In this document: one piece after another, positions 13,281 to 24,825 of the stretch
Position numbering within the stretch: the stretch's first letter is position 1
How the letters are laid out: every line of letters begins with the position of its first letter
Assembly: GCA_014621425.1 (NCBI GenBank)
Contig: JAANBB010000347.1
Location: 1 to 44,039, forward strand
Length of the DNA: 44,039 nt
Source: Cylindrodendrum hubeiense
Lineage: Eukaryota; Ascomycota; Sordariomycetes; Hypocreales; Nectriaceae
Direction of reading: 5' to 3'
The notes under the pieces: generated by a model
Database searches by the model: none
Seen by the model: only the letters and a program-made list of their open reading frames with translations
What the model was told of the DNA's origin: nothing
Position numbers and translations under genes: made by a program

Positions 13281-14079
13281 TAATAATATACTAATTGGGA
13301 ATAGTAAAGTTAATAATAGCTATTACTAGGAGCTTAAGGTAGGAAAACCCGGATATTATTTGAGTTATTCTAGGTAAGTTAAGATAAGCTTACTAGATCC
13401 CTCTAAACTAAATAGGGAGGCTATTAATAATTTAGAGAATAATAATAATAAGTATCTAAATAGATATTTAGATAAAGAGAGAGTAAGGAAAATCTTCCTA
13501 ATAGTGATAGAAAATTAGATTTATAATAATATCCTGGTGACTATTAAAGCTAGAAAAGTGTGATTCTGGAAGTTTAAAGTTAATTAACAGGAAGAGATAA
13601 TTCAGATTAATATAATATATAAAAGGAAGGTAGATAAGGTAAAGTTATGAGATAATATTTTATCTAATGGATTTATACCTAAAGGAGACTTGTTTTAGAA
13701 GGAAAAGAGATAGGAGGAAGTGAAAGGGAACCTTGAGAAAGATTTATTATTCTCAGACTATATTACCCTAAAGTTTTTAAAGATTAGAAAGGGATCTAGA
13801 TTCTATAATAAGAGATTAGATAAAGTCTTATTTAAGGTCAAGGATATCCTATCTAATATTAAAAAGGATATTTTCCTATAGATCTTTTTTAATAGGAAAG
13901 TAATTTTAGCTTGGACTTTTAAGGAAAAAGGGATATTAGATAAGTGAATAGCTCCTCTATAAGTTATTAAGATTATACTATATATAGCCTGGTAAGAAGG
14001 GAATATTTATATCTCTTATACTTTAAAGAAGAAAGTTATAGAGTTCTTGATAATAAGGATAAAGAAAGATATCTTAGAG

Positions 14080-15310
14080 AAAAGTTATACTATTTATTAG
14101 AATTATTAGATTCTTATCTCTAAGAAGGATAATAATCTCAGGTTTATTAACTTAATAATAAAGTATAATACCTATATTATTAGGGATAGTATAATATCTT
14201 AAAGGACTAATAATTTCTTTACTAAATTTAGAATATATAAAATCCTATTCTTATTAGACTTCTTCTTAGATTATAATTAAGTTATCTTAGCTAAGGAAAA
14301 CTAAGATCTGATAACCTTTAATACCCTAATTAGATTATTAAGATTGTGTATACTATCCTAAGAAACTATAAATTCAGTAATCTAATTTATTAGAGTTATA
14401 ATAAAGATACTATTTAATCTATTAGGTAATATAGTCAGGACCTTTATAGATAATATTATTATTAAGAGCCCGAAAACTAAATATAGTAAGGAGAAAGCTC
14501 TTTCTAGGGTTAGAAGATTTATCCTAGAGTATCTTATTAATCTAGATAAGGTCTTTGTGAATATAGAGTTATTAGAATATATAATTTTAGTTAAGAAGTC
14601 TATCTTCTATTAGAAAATAGCTATTATAATAGGCTATCTTTATAGAATAAATAGTTATAAGCTTAATAAGGTTAAAGTTATTAAGATCACTAAATAGGAA
14701 AGATATTATAGTCTAAAGTAAGTTAGAACCTTCTTAGGGATATCTAGCTATTATTATATTTAAATTAGAGATTATACTTAGATAATTAAATCCCTAACTA
14801 TTCTTTTTAAAAAAGATATAATCTGGGTATAAGGTAAAGACTAGTAGAAGGCTATAATTATTCTAAAGGATAAGATTATTGAGGTCCCTATCCTAATTAC
14901 TATTAACCTTTCAAATAAAGATAGAGAGATTATTCTAATAATTAATACCTACTAGGAAGGATAGGATATTATCTTAATATAAATCTATGATAATAAGAGA
15001 TACCCAATATAATTTAAATCCGGGACTTAAACTGAGACTGAATAATATTATAATATAATAAAGCTTGAATATAAAGGAACTTTATATACTATTAGATATT
15101 TATGAATATATCTATATAATGTTTATTTTACCTTGGAAATAGATTCTAAGGTTCTGGTTAACTAGATTAATTGTAAGGTAAATAATATCCTAGGGGTAAT
15201 AGTTATTAGATAGATTAATTACCTATTAATCTTTAACTTTATAGTTAGATATATCCCTGATATTAAGAATAGAGTTATAGATAGGCTCTTAAAAAAAGGG
15301 CTAGGAAAAT
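14080..15310 (+). pseudogene. Reverse transcriptase and RNase H relic of gypsy A
   Basis: Classical Ty3/gypsy RT blocks can be read through RIP stops. There is a P-I-S-K-K-D-x-x-L-R-F-I block near 14,110-14,150 and an L-L-D-F-F region near 14,250. The catalytic box is F-I-D-N-I-I-I-K-S-P at 14,443-14,472 (second Asp changed to Asn). RNase H follows, with an I-N-T-Y segment (from D-A-S-type) near 14,940 and the end pattern R-Y-I-P-D-I-K-N-R-V-I-D-R-L near 15,250. The K-S-P after the box places it in a different gypsy lineage from family B, whose box is followed by Y-S. It is not functional. Confidence 0.8.
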
Positions 15311-15599
15311 CAGATTATTAGGACTAGGAGGTTAAAGAAGATATTAAGGAGGTTATTAATACCTATCTTAATACCTTTCTATTTAGCCTAGAAGGGACTA
15401 CCTTTAAAAAATACTATAAGGGTTAATAGTTTATACTAGCTAAATACTTAATCTTATTAAAAAGATTTTAAGAGATTACTTTTAAAGACTTTAAGAGATT
15501 AAGAGGGAAAGTAATATAGTTTTTTATCTGGGAAAGTAGGTTATAGAAGAGAGTAACTAGACTAGGAGATAACCTAGCCCTTATTATTAATTCTCAGGA

Positions 15600-16640
15600 C
15601 CTCAAAAAGTATTTAATAAGATCCTATTATATTAAAGGAAGTTATAAAGGTTAAGAGATTATACTTAAATTATTTAATTTAAGATACTTTTAGAAGGGTA
15701 TAAGACATAATCTGGAAATTATATTATAAATCTATTAAGTGTACTAAATATATAGTACTCAGAGACTTTTAGAAGAGGGATATCTAATTATTCCTTAATA
15801 TTTAATAATAAAGATTTATATAAATATTTAGTATCTATCTCTAGATTAAGGGATAAAGTTTCTTATTAAGGTTAGATATAATCTTATAGGATAGATAGAG
15901 GTAATACCAGCCCCTAGTCTTATAATTTTCTATATTAGGAAGCTAATTAAGAGAATTCTCTATTATTATAATATACTATTAAAGATAGTTATAGATAATA
16001 AATTAGAGCTAGAGAAAGGGATCTTAAAGGAACTTGAAAATCTAGGTATTATAATTACTAAAATATTAGCTTATAATACTAAGACTAATAGGCTTATTAA
16101 AATTAGGTATATCTCTATAATAAACTACTTTAAGAAGCTTAGAGACTAAGATAAATAGGTTAACCTAGTAGACCTAGTATTATTAGTAGATAGGTTAACT
16201 ATTTAAGGGTCTTATAGTATTTCCCTATTCTTTCTTTTATATAAATAGAAACCTATCCTTCCTTTAAAAGTGAAAGTCCCTATCTGAAGACTAATTAACT
16301 AGGATAATATCCTAATAAGGGATAATATTATAATCATAAAAATCCGGATCTTAGAAAGAAGGTATAAAGATATTAAGATTACAAGAGAAAGAGTTACTAA
16401 ATATAAGAGATCTCTAGTATAAAAGATTATAATATATAATACCTTTAAGTTAAGGAAAGAGCTATTAAAAAAAGGAGATCTAATCCTTTAATATAATATC
16501 AAGAACTAAAATAACCTATCTAATATAATAAAGCTCAAGTCTAGATAATAAGGACCTTATTAAATTATTAAGATATTAGATAAGATTAAAGTTTATATCT
16601 TAAAGACTCTAGATAGTATTCTAATTCCTAGTTCTAATTA
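15600..16640 (+). pseudogene. Integrase relic of gypsy A
   Basis: It is in the same frame as the RT relic. A degraded zinc-binding N-terminal region around 15,700-15,800 is followed by a core. I-E-V-I-P-A-P-S-L near 15,895 corresponds to the W-x-E-A-x-P block, V-I-D-N-K near 15,985 to the second catalytic Asp, and A-Y-N-T-K-T-N-R near 16,070-16,095 to the A-Y-H-P-Q-x-N-G block. The catalytic Glu region is no longer trustworthy. Confidence 0.75.
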
Positions 16641-17110
16641 TAGGGACTGGCTTAAAGTATTTATTAAAGATAACCAAGGGTAGTAAACTAGCCTAGATAA
16701 TCCTAATATCCTAGGATAGCTAAATAGGAAGGAAACTTTAAGTACAAATAGAAAAGTATCTAATAATATACTTTGGTATATTATAGAGCTAAGATCATAA
16801 AACCCAAATCAGGAAAATCCTAACTTAGATTATATCTAATAACTATAATAAGAACCTAGATTGAGTTTTAAAATATATATCCTAGAAATACTCTAGGAAC
16901 TCTAGGACTAGTATAAATTATTTAAAAATATCTAATTAGATATTTAGGATATAATACTTATTAGGGATAGTAATATTATTATATAAGGAGATAGTAAGGG
17001 ACTAATAAAGATTAGATCTTATAAGATAATAAGATAAACCACAAAATTATAAGTAAATTATAAAAATTTTTAACTTAGATAATAACTAACTATATCTTTA
17101 TATATACAGG

Positions 17111-20100
17111 CTAGATATAAAGTTATATAAAAGATTCAGGGAGCTAGCTAAATAGAGAGAGTAAAGAGAGAAGTTATAAGATTATAAGGGGGAAGGATTA
17201 TTAGAAAAGGATAAGAATAAAGTGATTAGAAGGACTTAAAAGTCTATTTCTTTAAGATTATTACTAACCCTAATAATAACAGATTAGAGAGATAAGACCT
17301 AATATTTAGAAGATATAATAATTAGATTTAAGGACCTAGGTAAAAACTAGAGAAACCTATTAATAGACCTCTTAATTAGAAGAGCCTCCCTATTTAGATA
17401 GGTATTCTAAAATAATATAAGGGTAAGAGGTATAGTTAAACTAGCTAACTATATAAGTCTTTATAAAACTAAAGTTAGTAGTGGAATCACTAAGAGGGTA
17501 ATTTCAAGAGCCCTTATAAGAAGTCTAAGAGAGATATCCATGAAGATACTTCTAGTTATAGTTAGATTAGTTATATTAAAAGTAATTAATAAATTAGCTA
17601 TCTATAAAAGACAGGATTAAGATATAAATAGGAAAAGAAATTAGAATCTGCTTATTAAAGCGGGTTATTATTAAAAGGTAGCTATAAATATAATAGTAAT
17701 ATATAATCAGGTTAATAGTATTAATAAAGGCCATAATCAGGGCCTTGAGATAATATAGCTAGGTTAGTAGAGATAAGAGGAAATACCCTCCTAGATAAGC
17801 CTATTTAGCAGGGATATAGACAGATTAAAGACTATAACTAGCTAATAACCTGATCCTGGCTTAAATGGAGACATCCCGGAAAGAAAGCTAGTAAAAGAAC
17901 TAGATAAGTATAATAGAAGTCTTATTAGTAGAGGGAAGCTGGACATCTAACTCTACATATATCAGATAGCTAAGTCAATTAAGGGCCTAAAAGTTATAGA
18001 ATCAGATCCAGAATATTTTAAATACCTAGAAAAGTATCTTATTAGATAAAGGGTCAAGTTAAAAATAGGGAAAAGGAAGTTATTAAGGTAAGAGTAATAT
18101 TAAGATTACTTATAGGAAAGGACTTAAGGAGAATATTATCTTAACCCTTCTAATAAGTATTAGCTTAAGGATTAAACTGGGAATACTTAATATAGTATTT
18201 AGTTAGTGTTTAAATATTAGGAAGTTTAGAATAAGAGATCTCGGAGAGTATAATAAGCTTATCCTAAAAGGAAGCTATTATAGGAGTAAGAAAAGACTAA
18301 TAATAATAGTAATAATAATAATAGAAAGCTATAAAAGTAATTAAGATAATTTAATTAAAGTTAAAAGAGAAAGAGAGAAATATATAAAAAAGGGGGAAAT
18401 TCCTTAGGACTTAAAGCCTAAGGGTTTACTGTAAATCAGAGAGCTTTAAGGATATAGATTATCTTTATTTACTAGGACTTTAATACTTATTTAGGTAGAT
18501 AAAGCTAGGGATAAAGGATAAGCCTTTCCTTAAGTTATTATAGACCTAAGGACTAGATATATATAGCTCTAATATACTAAAAAATACCCTATTAGATAAT
18601 ACCTTCCCAGATTATTTAAACTTCCTTTCTATATATATCTTAATAATATCATTACCTTACTTATATTATTATTTTAAGTATAATTCTTTTCCTTTTAAGA
18701 TCTAATTTAAGTAAAGATCTTATTAGATACTTTTCTTTATATAGTCTGAAATATAGACCTTAATACCCTTTATCACTTACTATAACTATAACCTAATCCT
18801 AAGATAAAATAAAGGATAAGGGGAGATTCTATCTTAATATTAGAGGGGTTTTTTGGGAATAATATATTATAAATAAAGGAAGCTAATAGAGCTTTTTATA
18901 TATAGAAGAGAAGTTATCTGCTCTACCTCTGTATTTATATCTTAATAAGTAGCTAGCTTTTATCTAGCTAAGACTTAACTGGTCCTATTAGGACCTAAAG
19001 ATTACGAAGAGACTAGCCCTTAATAATAAGGATTTAATTAAGGAATAGACTATAATTATTATACTAAACCCAGACTTTAATAAGAAGTAATTTAGATCTT
19101 AGAAAAATTATTATACTAATTTCTAGGGCCTCTTATAAGATGTTTACAAAGAAAATATATCTAATAACTTTAAACTCTTAACCTTTATAAGGACTCTGAT
19201 CTATAGTCTAAAGGATCTTATAACTATTACTATCATAAACATCAATCTAATATTCTTAACTATTAAGACTAATAAGTGAAAGTAGCCTGAATTTTCCTAT
19301 ACCTGGCTAGCTAAAGGAGTATATATTATAAAGGACTAATTAAGCCTAGAGTTCTAATCTTTATAAGAGATCTCTTTTAACCACTGATTTTTTATTAGGA
19401 TTACTTATTTTACTAGTATAATACACTAGATAACCTATATTTAGGACTAGAAGGACTACTATCTTTATATCTTTAATATTATAAATAAGGGATAAGAAAA
19501 GAGATATAATACTCTAATTACTATTTAGAAGGAGATCCTAATTAAGAACAAATACCCTTATAACTTTATTACCTATAATATACTAATTACTTTATAGAAT
19601 AGATATTAAAAGTGTGAATTCTTGGGTATATTTTAGGTAATTATAGCTCTTTAAGGCTTTATAGGCTTATTATTTCTAATAATAATACCAGGAATTAGTT
19701 ATAAGATAATACCTGGATTCCCTGATAATATAAAGGATAAGACTAGATTTATCTTATAATTCTAGGATTAGTAGATAGGGATCCTAACTAATAAGATATA
19801 TAAATTAAAGGATCTTATTTACCTTAATTATATTAAAAGTTACTTTTAGTATATTATTATAGATAAAGTTAATATTTAGAATATAAAATACTATAAAGGG
19901 ACCTATAATTTTAATATATTTAAGCTTAATAATATCTCTTATATCCCTTTTAATTTAAATAATAAGATCAAAACCTTAGATCTTTATATACCTATTAATA
20001 GGTATATTATAATCTTCTAGGAAGGAATTATAAAGGGAAAATTAAGTGATATCTTTTACCTTATCCCCTATAACTTAACTCTATTTAAATAGGATTTCCA

Positions 20101-21190
20101 TAGAAATAGGATATATTATTATAATATCTCTAACTTAAAGTTTAAACTACCTACTAATCTAGTTACTAGATATAGGGAATATAATATAAGTATTTATAAC
20201 GGTCTGCTCTATTTGAAGAGTATTATAGCTATTAGTATTATCTCCCTTAGTTCTATATAGTTAATTAGCAAGGCTCCCAATTACATTTCAATAAAATCGG
20301 TTTTACTAGCTAGATTACTCCCAGTCTAATTAAGAGCCCTGATTCTAGTTAATGAGATTACTATTAAGAAGCTAGAGAAGTTAGACTAGAAAATAAGTAG
20401 AGTTAATATAATTAGAAAGCTAATTTATAGAGTTTAAGATATTAAGATAACCCAGATAAAACCTATTATATCTTTTATCCTATAAATAGATAATATTAAT
20501 ATTATAGTGCTATTTCAAGACTTTAATAGAGGGATTATAATTCCTGAAGGTTAGTAATTTAGGTTAATTAAGTCTAATATCTTAATAAAGAGTATGTCTA
20601 TAAAGAAAGCTTTAATAAAGGAAAAATTAATAAAGGAAATATTAATAAAAGAAGGATTAATAAAGGAAGAGTCTAAGGACTCTATCTATAATAATCACTT
20701 AATAAAGGATATACTATTAATAATAGGATCCCAGAAAGTTCCTTTATAATCTTTAGAGGGATCTCCTATAATTATATAAATTCGAGGATAGAAACTAACT
20801 GTTATTATACTCTATATTATTAAGGGGGGAGTTATAAAGATTATAACTGACCAGTCTATTCTCACTGACTATAATACCTATAGAGAGATTAAGATAGGTA
20901 TAGGAACTGAGAAAATAACTATTAAAACAGACTTAATAGACCTTCCTAGAATTATTAACTAGAAAACTCAATTCCTATCCAAGATAAAGACTTTTATAAT
21001 CTTTATTCTGGAGGGATTAATATCTATTATCTAATAGGATAATATTATTAATACTATCTATAGATATATTATATTATCTTTAATTATAAGAATTAACTAG
21101 GAGAAATATTACTAATAGTATACTAAGAGATATTAATAGGGAAGTTTAAATAGAGAGGCTATTCACATACCTCTAACTAAGTGATAAAGA
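17111..21190 (+). pseudogene. Giant decayed reading frame (~1,360 codons) between integrase and 3' LTR of gypsy A; no recognised domain
   Basis: Reading in one fixed frame (codons starting at 17,111, shifted relative to pol), I can follow protein-like sequence for about 4.1 kb. The only interruptions are TAG, TAA and a few TGA codons, which is what RIP does to CAG, CAA and CGA/TGG. It contains proline, glycine and charged patches, Gln/Asn-rich segments near 18.3 kb and a fourfold 15-bp repeat at 20,612-20,671. It matches no gag, pol or envelope motif that I know. It might be an extra ORF of this retroelement, a captured host gene, or another element nested without visible ends. Confidence 0.5.
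20612..20671 (+). repeat. 15-bp tandem repeat, four units
   Basis: There are four consecutive 15-base units beginning TTAATAAAGGAA (third unit TTAATAAAAGAA). In the long decayed frame each unit encodes a Leu-Ile-Lys-Glu-x pentapeptide, so the original protein probably had a short repeated helix here. Confidence 0.75.
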
Positions 21191-21378
21191 TAGGGATAGG
21201 AATAGATTTAAGGGATTAGGATATTAAATAGGAAGGAATTAGAGGGCAGAAAGTATCTAAGTAAATACTTCTTAATAGGGAGATAAGGTTAGATAGGAGG
21301 ATTAAATTAAGACTTAAAGGAATTGAGATATATAATCTTAATCTGTTTAAGAATGATTATCAGATTGTAGGGGAGGTG

Positions 21379-21906
21379 TAAAGTGACGGGGATTATCACA
21401 TTAAATAGGAAGAGCTGAGAAATATAAGGCTGTTTGGGAGAGCAAATAAAAGGGAAGATCTCTGATTAGAGATCTTAAACAAGATAAAATATTAATATAT
21501 AAGAGAAACCTTTTAAAAGAATAGCTTAATAGAGGAATAAGACCTTCCCTAGCCCTCCTAGTAGAGTCTTCTTAATTTTATATATTATTTATATTAATTT
21601 GTAATTTTCCCTTAATTTTCTTTACTATTAGTTATACCCGAGTCTTTGAGATCAGGATTTTCATTATATTAATTATAGTTTTTAATGCCTTGCTAACATA
21701 AAGACTATTATTTCTTTAACTAAGTATCTAATTAGATGCTTTCCTTCTTTAAGAACCTAGAATTAAGAGATAGTAGCCGATAGCTCTAGCTATAGCCTAT
21801 ATATATACCTGACCTAGGGAGACTTATTGCTGACATTTAATTGAGGATTTCTGTGGGAGGGTATTTACTTTGGTGTTGGGCTAAGATCCCTTTTCTTACC
21901 ACTTCA
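21379..21906 (+). repeat. 3' LTR of gypsy A, RIP-mutated
   Basis: This 528-bp copy aligns end to end with 23,266-23,792. It differs almost only by C-to-T and G-to-A changes that lower its GC. Its start (TAAAGTGACGGGG) corresponds to TGAAGTGGCGGGG in the intact copy and its end is ..CCACTTCA. A purine-rich tract (GGGGAGG) directly precedes it, marking it as a 3' LTR in plus orientation. The base after it (21,907) resumes the pogo-like transposase relic. Confidence 0.85.
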
Positions 21907-23261
21907 ATACACTGGCCTTCCTACGCGATCTGTTCCTTTTGAAGCTAAATAATATTTTTATATGATAATTGTGTTATAATAGAAAGATCTAAGATAGTCT
22001 TAGTATGTGAGATAACTACTCTTATTAGGCTACTCAAGATATGTAATTTATCTTGAATTAAATATAAGTCTTTTTTAGCCTTTTGAGGTATAATAGTATC
22101 TCTTTATAACTACTTAGGAAATAATAGATTTTTTTTATTTCTTATAGTCTTATATAAGAGTCCTAAGATAAGCTCTGGGTTAAAGGGTATAAGACTAGTC
22201 TTTTTAAATCTAATATAAATATAATATATTTTAAATACTATCTTATATAGTCAGTTCTATTAATTAAGAAAGTTATATTAGGATATCTATATACTATTAG
22301 TAATAAGGAAGTTATTAAGAGTATATTATTATTTTCCTTTAAGATATTAATAGACTCTAATATTAAGAGGTTAAAGAAGATAACTTATATAAGAAGGAAA
22401 ATAGAAAGAGATAATATTAAATATATAATAATATTAAATAAAATTAAGATCTTTATAAGTAGAAAATCTATCTATTAAAAGTAATTAATAAATAGGATTT
22501 ATTTTTCTAGTTATCTAAAAGATAGAAAATGCTAAAGTTTAGTTTTAAGTTTTCCTTATAAGATTAGGATTATAACTAAACTAGATCTTAATAGAGAAGT
22601 TATTAAAGTTATTTTTATAAATAAAAAAATAATAGTTAAAATATTATAATTACTATTAAGCTTATTAGGTATTATTAAAGCTAGAAGATATATATATTAA
22701 AATTACCTGTTTATTAATATTAGCTATAATATATTCCTTTAATAATATCTTTATTATTAAGATAAGAAATAAAGATATTAATATTTTAATTATATTAATT
22801 ATATCTATAAAGAAAAGAAAATCTTTATTTTCTAATTAGAAAATTATAGACTAGATATTTTCCTTTATTTAAATTAAAAAGATCTTAAAGTTACTATTAA
22901 CCTACCTAATTTAAAGAGATATCTTATTAAAATTCTAGAAATTAGCTTTCTTAATTAACTTTCCTATTATAATAACTTTAAATTTCTTAAACTAATCTTC
23001 TAGTCTTAGAAGGTTAAGCTTAATACTAGTATAGATAATTTCCTTGATTTTTAAGGTCTTATACTATAGCTCTAGATAATACTTTTTAAAGTAATATACC
23101 CAAGACTTTAAATTCACAATCTTAGGACCTTTAATACAGTATTTTCATAAAAAGCTAATATAATTATAAATAGCAGGCTTTATAATAGTAAATACACTCT
23201 TTTCCACAATTCTAATAAATATAACTAAAGCTCACTCCTTTACTATTATAAGAGCTAGCGG

Positions 23262-23265
23262 ATAA
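23262..23265. repeat. Target-site duplication ATAA, left copy of the solo LTR
   Basis: ATAA precedes the solo LTR and is repeated at 23,793-23,796. Removing one copy together with the LTR restores the transposase frame, which supports a 4-bp duplication for family A. Confidence 0.75.
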
Positions 23266-23792
23266 TGAAGTGGCGGGGATTGCCACATCGGGCAGGAAGG
23301 GCCAAGAAATATAAGGCCACCCGGGAGAGCGGATAAAAGGGAAGGTCTCCGACCGGAGACCTTGGGCATCAGGAAGCATCAACACACAAGAGATACCTTT
23401 TAAAAGGATAGCTTAGTGGAGGAACGAGACCTTCCCTAACCCTCCCAGCAGAGTCTTCTTAATTTTCTGTATTACTTGTATTAATTTGCAATTTTCCCTC
23501 GATTTTCTTTGCTGTTAGTCGCGCCCGAGTCTTTGAGGTCGGGATTTTCATCACATCAATCACGGTTTTCAACGCCTTGCCAACGCGAAGACCATCATTT
23601 CTTCAGCCAAGCATCTAATTAGATGCTTTCCTTCCTTGAGAACCCAGAATCAAGAGATAGCAGCCGATAGCTCCAGCTGTGGCCTACGCGCACACCCGAC
23701 CCAGGGAGACTTGCTACCGACGCTTGATTGAGGATTTCTGTGGGAGGGCATCTACTTTGGTGTTGGGCTAAGATCCCTTTCTCGCCGCTTCA
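23266..23792 (+). repeat. Solo LTR of gypsy A, nearly free of RIP
   Basis: This is a 527-bp copy with clean ends: TGAAGTGGCG at the start and CGCCGCTTCA at the end, which form a near-perfect inverted repeat, as LTRs do. It is GC-normal, keeps CpG, CpA and CpC sites, and is flanked by ATAA. No internal retroelement sequence adjoins it, so it is probably a remnant of recombination between two LTRs. It sits inside the pogo-like transposase relic, in the same orientation as the RIP'd LTR 1.4 kb to the left. Confidence 0.85.
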
Positions 23793-23796
23793 ATAA
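23793..23796. repeat. Target-site duplication ATAA, right copy
   Basis: This is the second copy of the 4-bp duplication flanking the solo LTR. Confidence 0.75.
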
Positions 23797-24147
23797 CCAC
23801 CTTTATAATTAGAAGGAAGAGCTTTTCCTGCTCTCAATAAAGATATATATTTCTTTACAACAGAGACCCCGGCTTGGTATTAAGCAGCGATTTCCGTAAT
23901 AGTCATCTTGCGAGACAATGCGGGGTTCCCACGAGTTATACGTGTAACTGCATCGCCAGCCAGATACGCACGGGCTACACGAGCCGCAGCTATACGGGAT
24001 TTGGCTGAAATTGGAGGCATAGTAAGATTAATAGTAAAAGATGCTAGGGTTCAATTTTGGAAGAGATTGGGCTTGAACTGAAGCTACTGGCTTATACGGA
24101 AGTTGAAAAAGGCGGTTACACAACCGACGCAGTTACGGGTTACGATA

Positions 24148-24168
24148 CCCCTCTCCAAGGGAGAGGGG
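24148..24168. other. Perfect 9-bp hairpin (CCCCTCTCC / GGAGAGGGG)
   Basis: CCCCTCTCC at 24,148-24,156 pairs perfectly with GGAGAGGGG at 24,160-24,168 around a 3-base loop. It lies between the transposase start and the presumed right end of the pogo-like element, so it is most likely a subterminal inverted repeat of that transposon. It could not be a gene terminator, as no gene ends here. Confidence 0.6.
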
Positions 24169-24205
24169 GGAGCCTAGAGCTCCCAGTGGAGCCTGCGTAA
24201 CGTGT

Positions 24206-24825
24206 GCTTAGTCAACCCCCCGAGTAAGCAATTAGATGCATGTATTGACTTTTGATGCTGATTCATCGGGTACCAATTCCACCTACAGGTACCAGGCTAA
24301 ATGACCTGGCGATAACTCCATCCAGAGATCTGCTGTGATACACATTCCTCTGAGTAAACTGCATTTGCCTTGGAACTTGATCTCTCTTGGTTTTCCATAA
24401 GTTTTCCGGAAGTTAATAACCCATATTTCTCCCCACTACAATGAAGCTGGCCTCCTATACAAATGATGATCCAGTCGCAAAGTCAGCCAAATGCTCAACA
24501 TTCCCATAGCAAAAGGGAGTGTACGCCATCCTAGTCATGAAAAGGATAGAAGACGACAATGTTCTTTTACCACCAATACAAGATCAAACTCCAATAATTA
24601 CCACAGAATCCATAATCTTTGCGAATATCCCGACAACAATGCTACTCCACTCGCCCGCGGTCTGTCTCACCCCAGTCTCTGAATCTCAGATCAACAACTA
24701 ATTTGTTCATAGAGTAACCCCCCTCAGGGACCATTCACTCAGAGCTGGGTGGCATTATTAGATTAAGAGCCCTTTAGCTTTGCATGGCACAAATCTGTCC
24801 TGCACTTTTGATCTCGTGTCTTCTA
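24206..24825. other. Intergenic DNA at the edge of the transposon stack; nothing recognised
   Basis: Base composition is normal, without RIP. Only short frames occur (at most 63 codons), none with recognisable similarity. Confidence 0.5.

Larger units (their letters stand above)
1..21906 (+). mobile_element. RIP-degraded Ty3/gypsy retrotransposon, family A (5' end outside window)
   Basis: This is a long plus-strand LTR retrotransposon, split by a second element at 1,301-10,999. In order it shows a gag-like relic (both sides of the insertion), a retropepsin relic near 13.0 kb, reverse transcriptase near 14.1-14.7 kb, RNase H near 14.9-15.3 kb, integrase near 15.6-16.6 kb, a long unidentified decayed frame at 17.1-21.2 kb, a purine-rich tract at about 21,368-21,376 and a 3' LTR at 21,379-21,906. 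Every domain is peppered with TAG/TAA where CAG/CAA would be expected, the signature of C-to-T RIP mutation. The 5' LTR is not in the window. The element is inserted in a pogo-like transposase relic that begins again at 21,907. Joining the 1-1,300 and 11,005 onward parts rests on the target duplication and on continuing gag-like translation, so it is inference. Confidence 0.75.
21907..24020 (-). pseudogene. pogo/Fot1-like transposase (DDE-1/CENP-B type), pseudogene
   Basis: The start codon is at 24,018-24,020. The first 46 codons are open, then TAA at 23,880-23,882 replaces a Gln codon in a helix-turn-helix region (T-I-T-E-I-A-A-stop-Y-Q-A-G-V-S). The frame continues to the solo LTR. It resumes at 23,265 with the CENP-B-like HTH and then the N-F-D-E-type catalytic block decayed to N-F-N-K. 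The strongest match is near 22,330-22,450, where L-L-I-D-R, then F-P-S-Y-I-S-Y-L-L-stop-P-L-N-I correspond to the family block (D-G-H ... P-P-H-T-S-H-x-x-Q-P-L-D-V). Many RIP stops follow. The C-terminus ends at 21,907 in a basic segment (K-R-N-R-S-R-R-K) cut by gypsy A. Confidence 0.8.
21907..24205 (-). mobile_element. pogo/Fot1-like DNA transposon, truncated and interrupted
   Basis: A minus-strand transposase relic runs from an ATG at 24,020 to 21,907, where gypsy A cuts it. It is also split by a solo LTR (23,266-23,792). Removing one ATAA copy and the LTR rejoins the frame exactly (G-G-Y-P). The right end, about 24,205, is a guess: the TTAGTCAACC stretch near 24,204 resembles Fot1-type ends next to a TA target. 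The left terminal repeat is lost. Left of the solo LTR the element is heavily RIP'd; right of it only lightly. Confidence 0.75.

Noticed and set aside
24148..24168. The 9-bp hairpin as a transcription terminator
   Set aside because: There is no gene ending nearby and fungi do not use such terminators; a transposon subterminal repeat is more likely.
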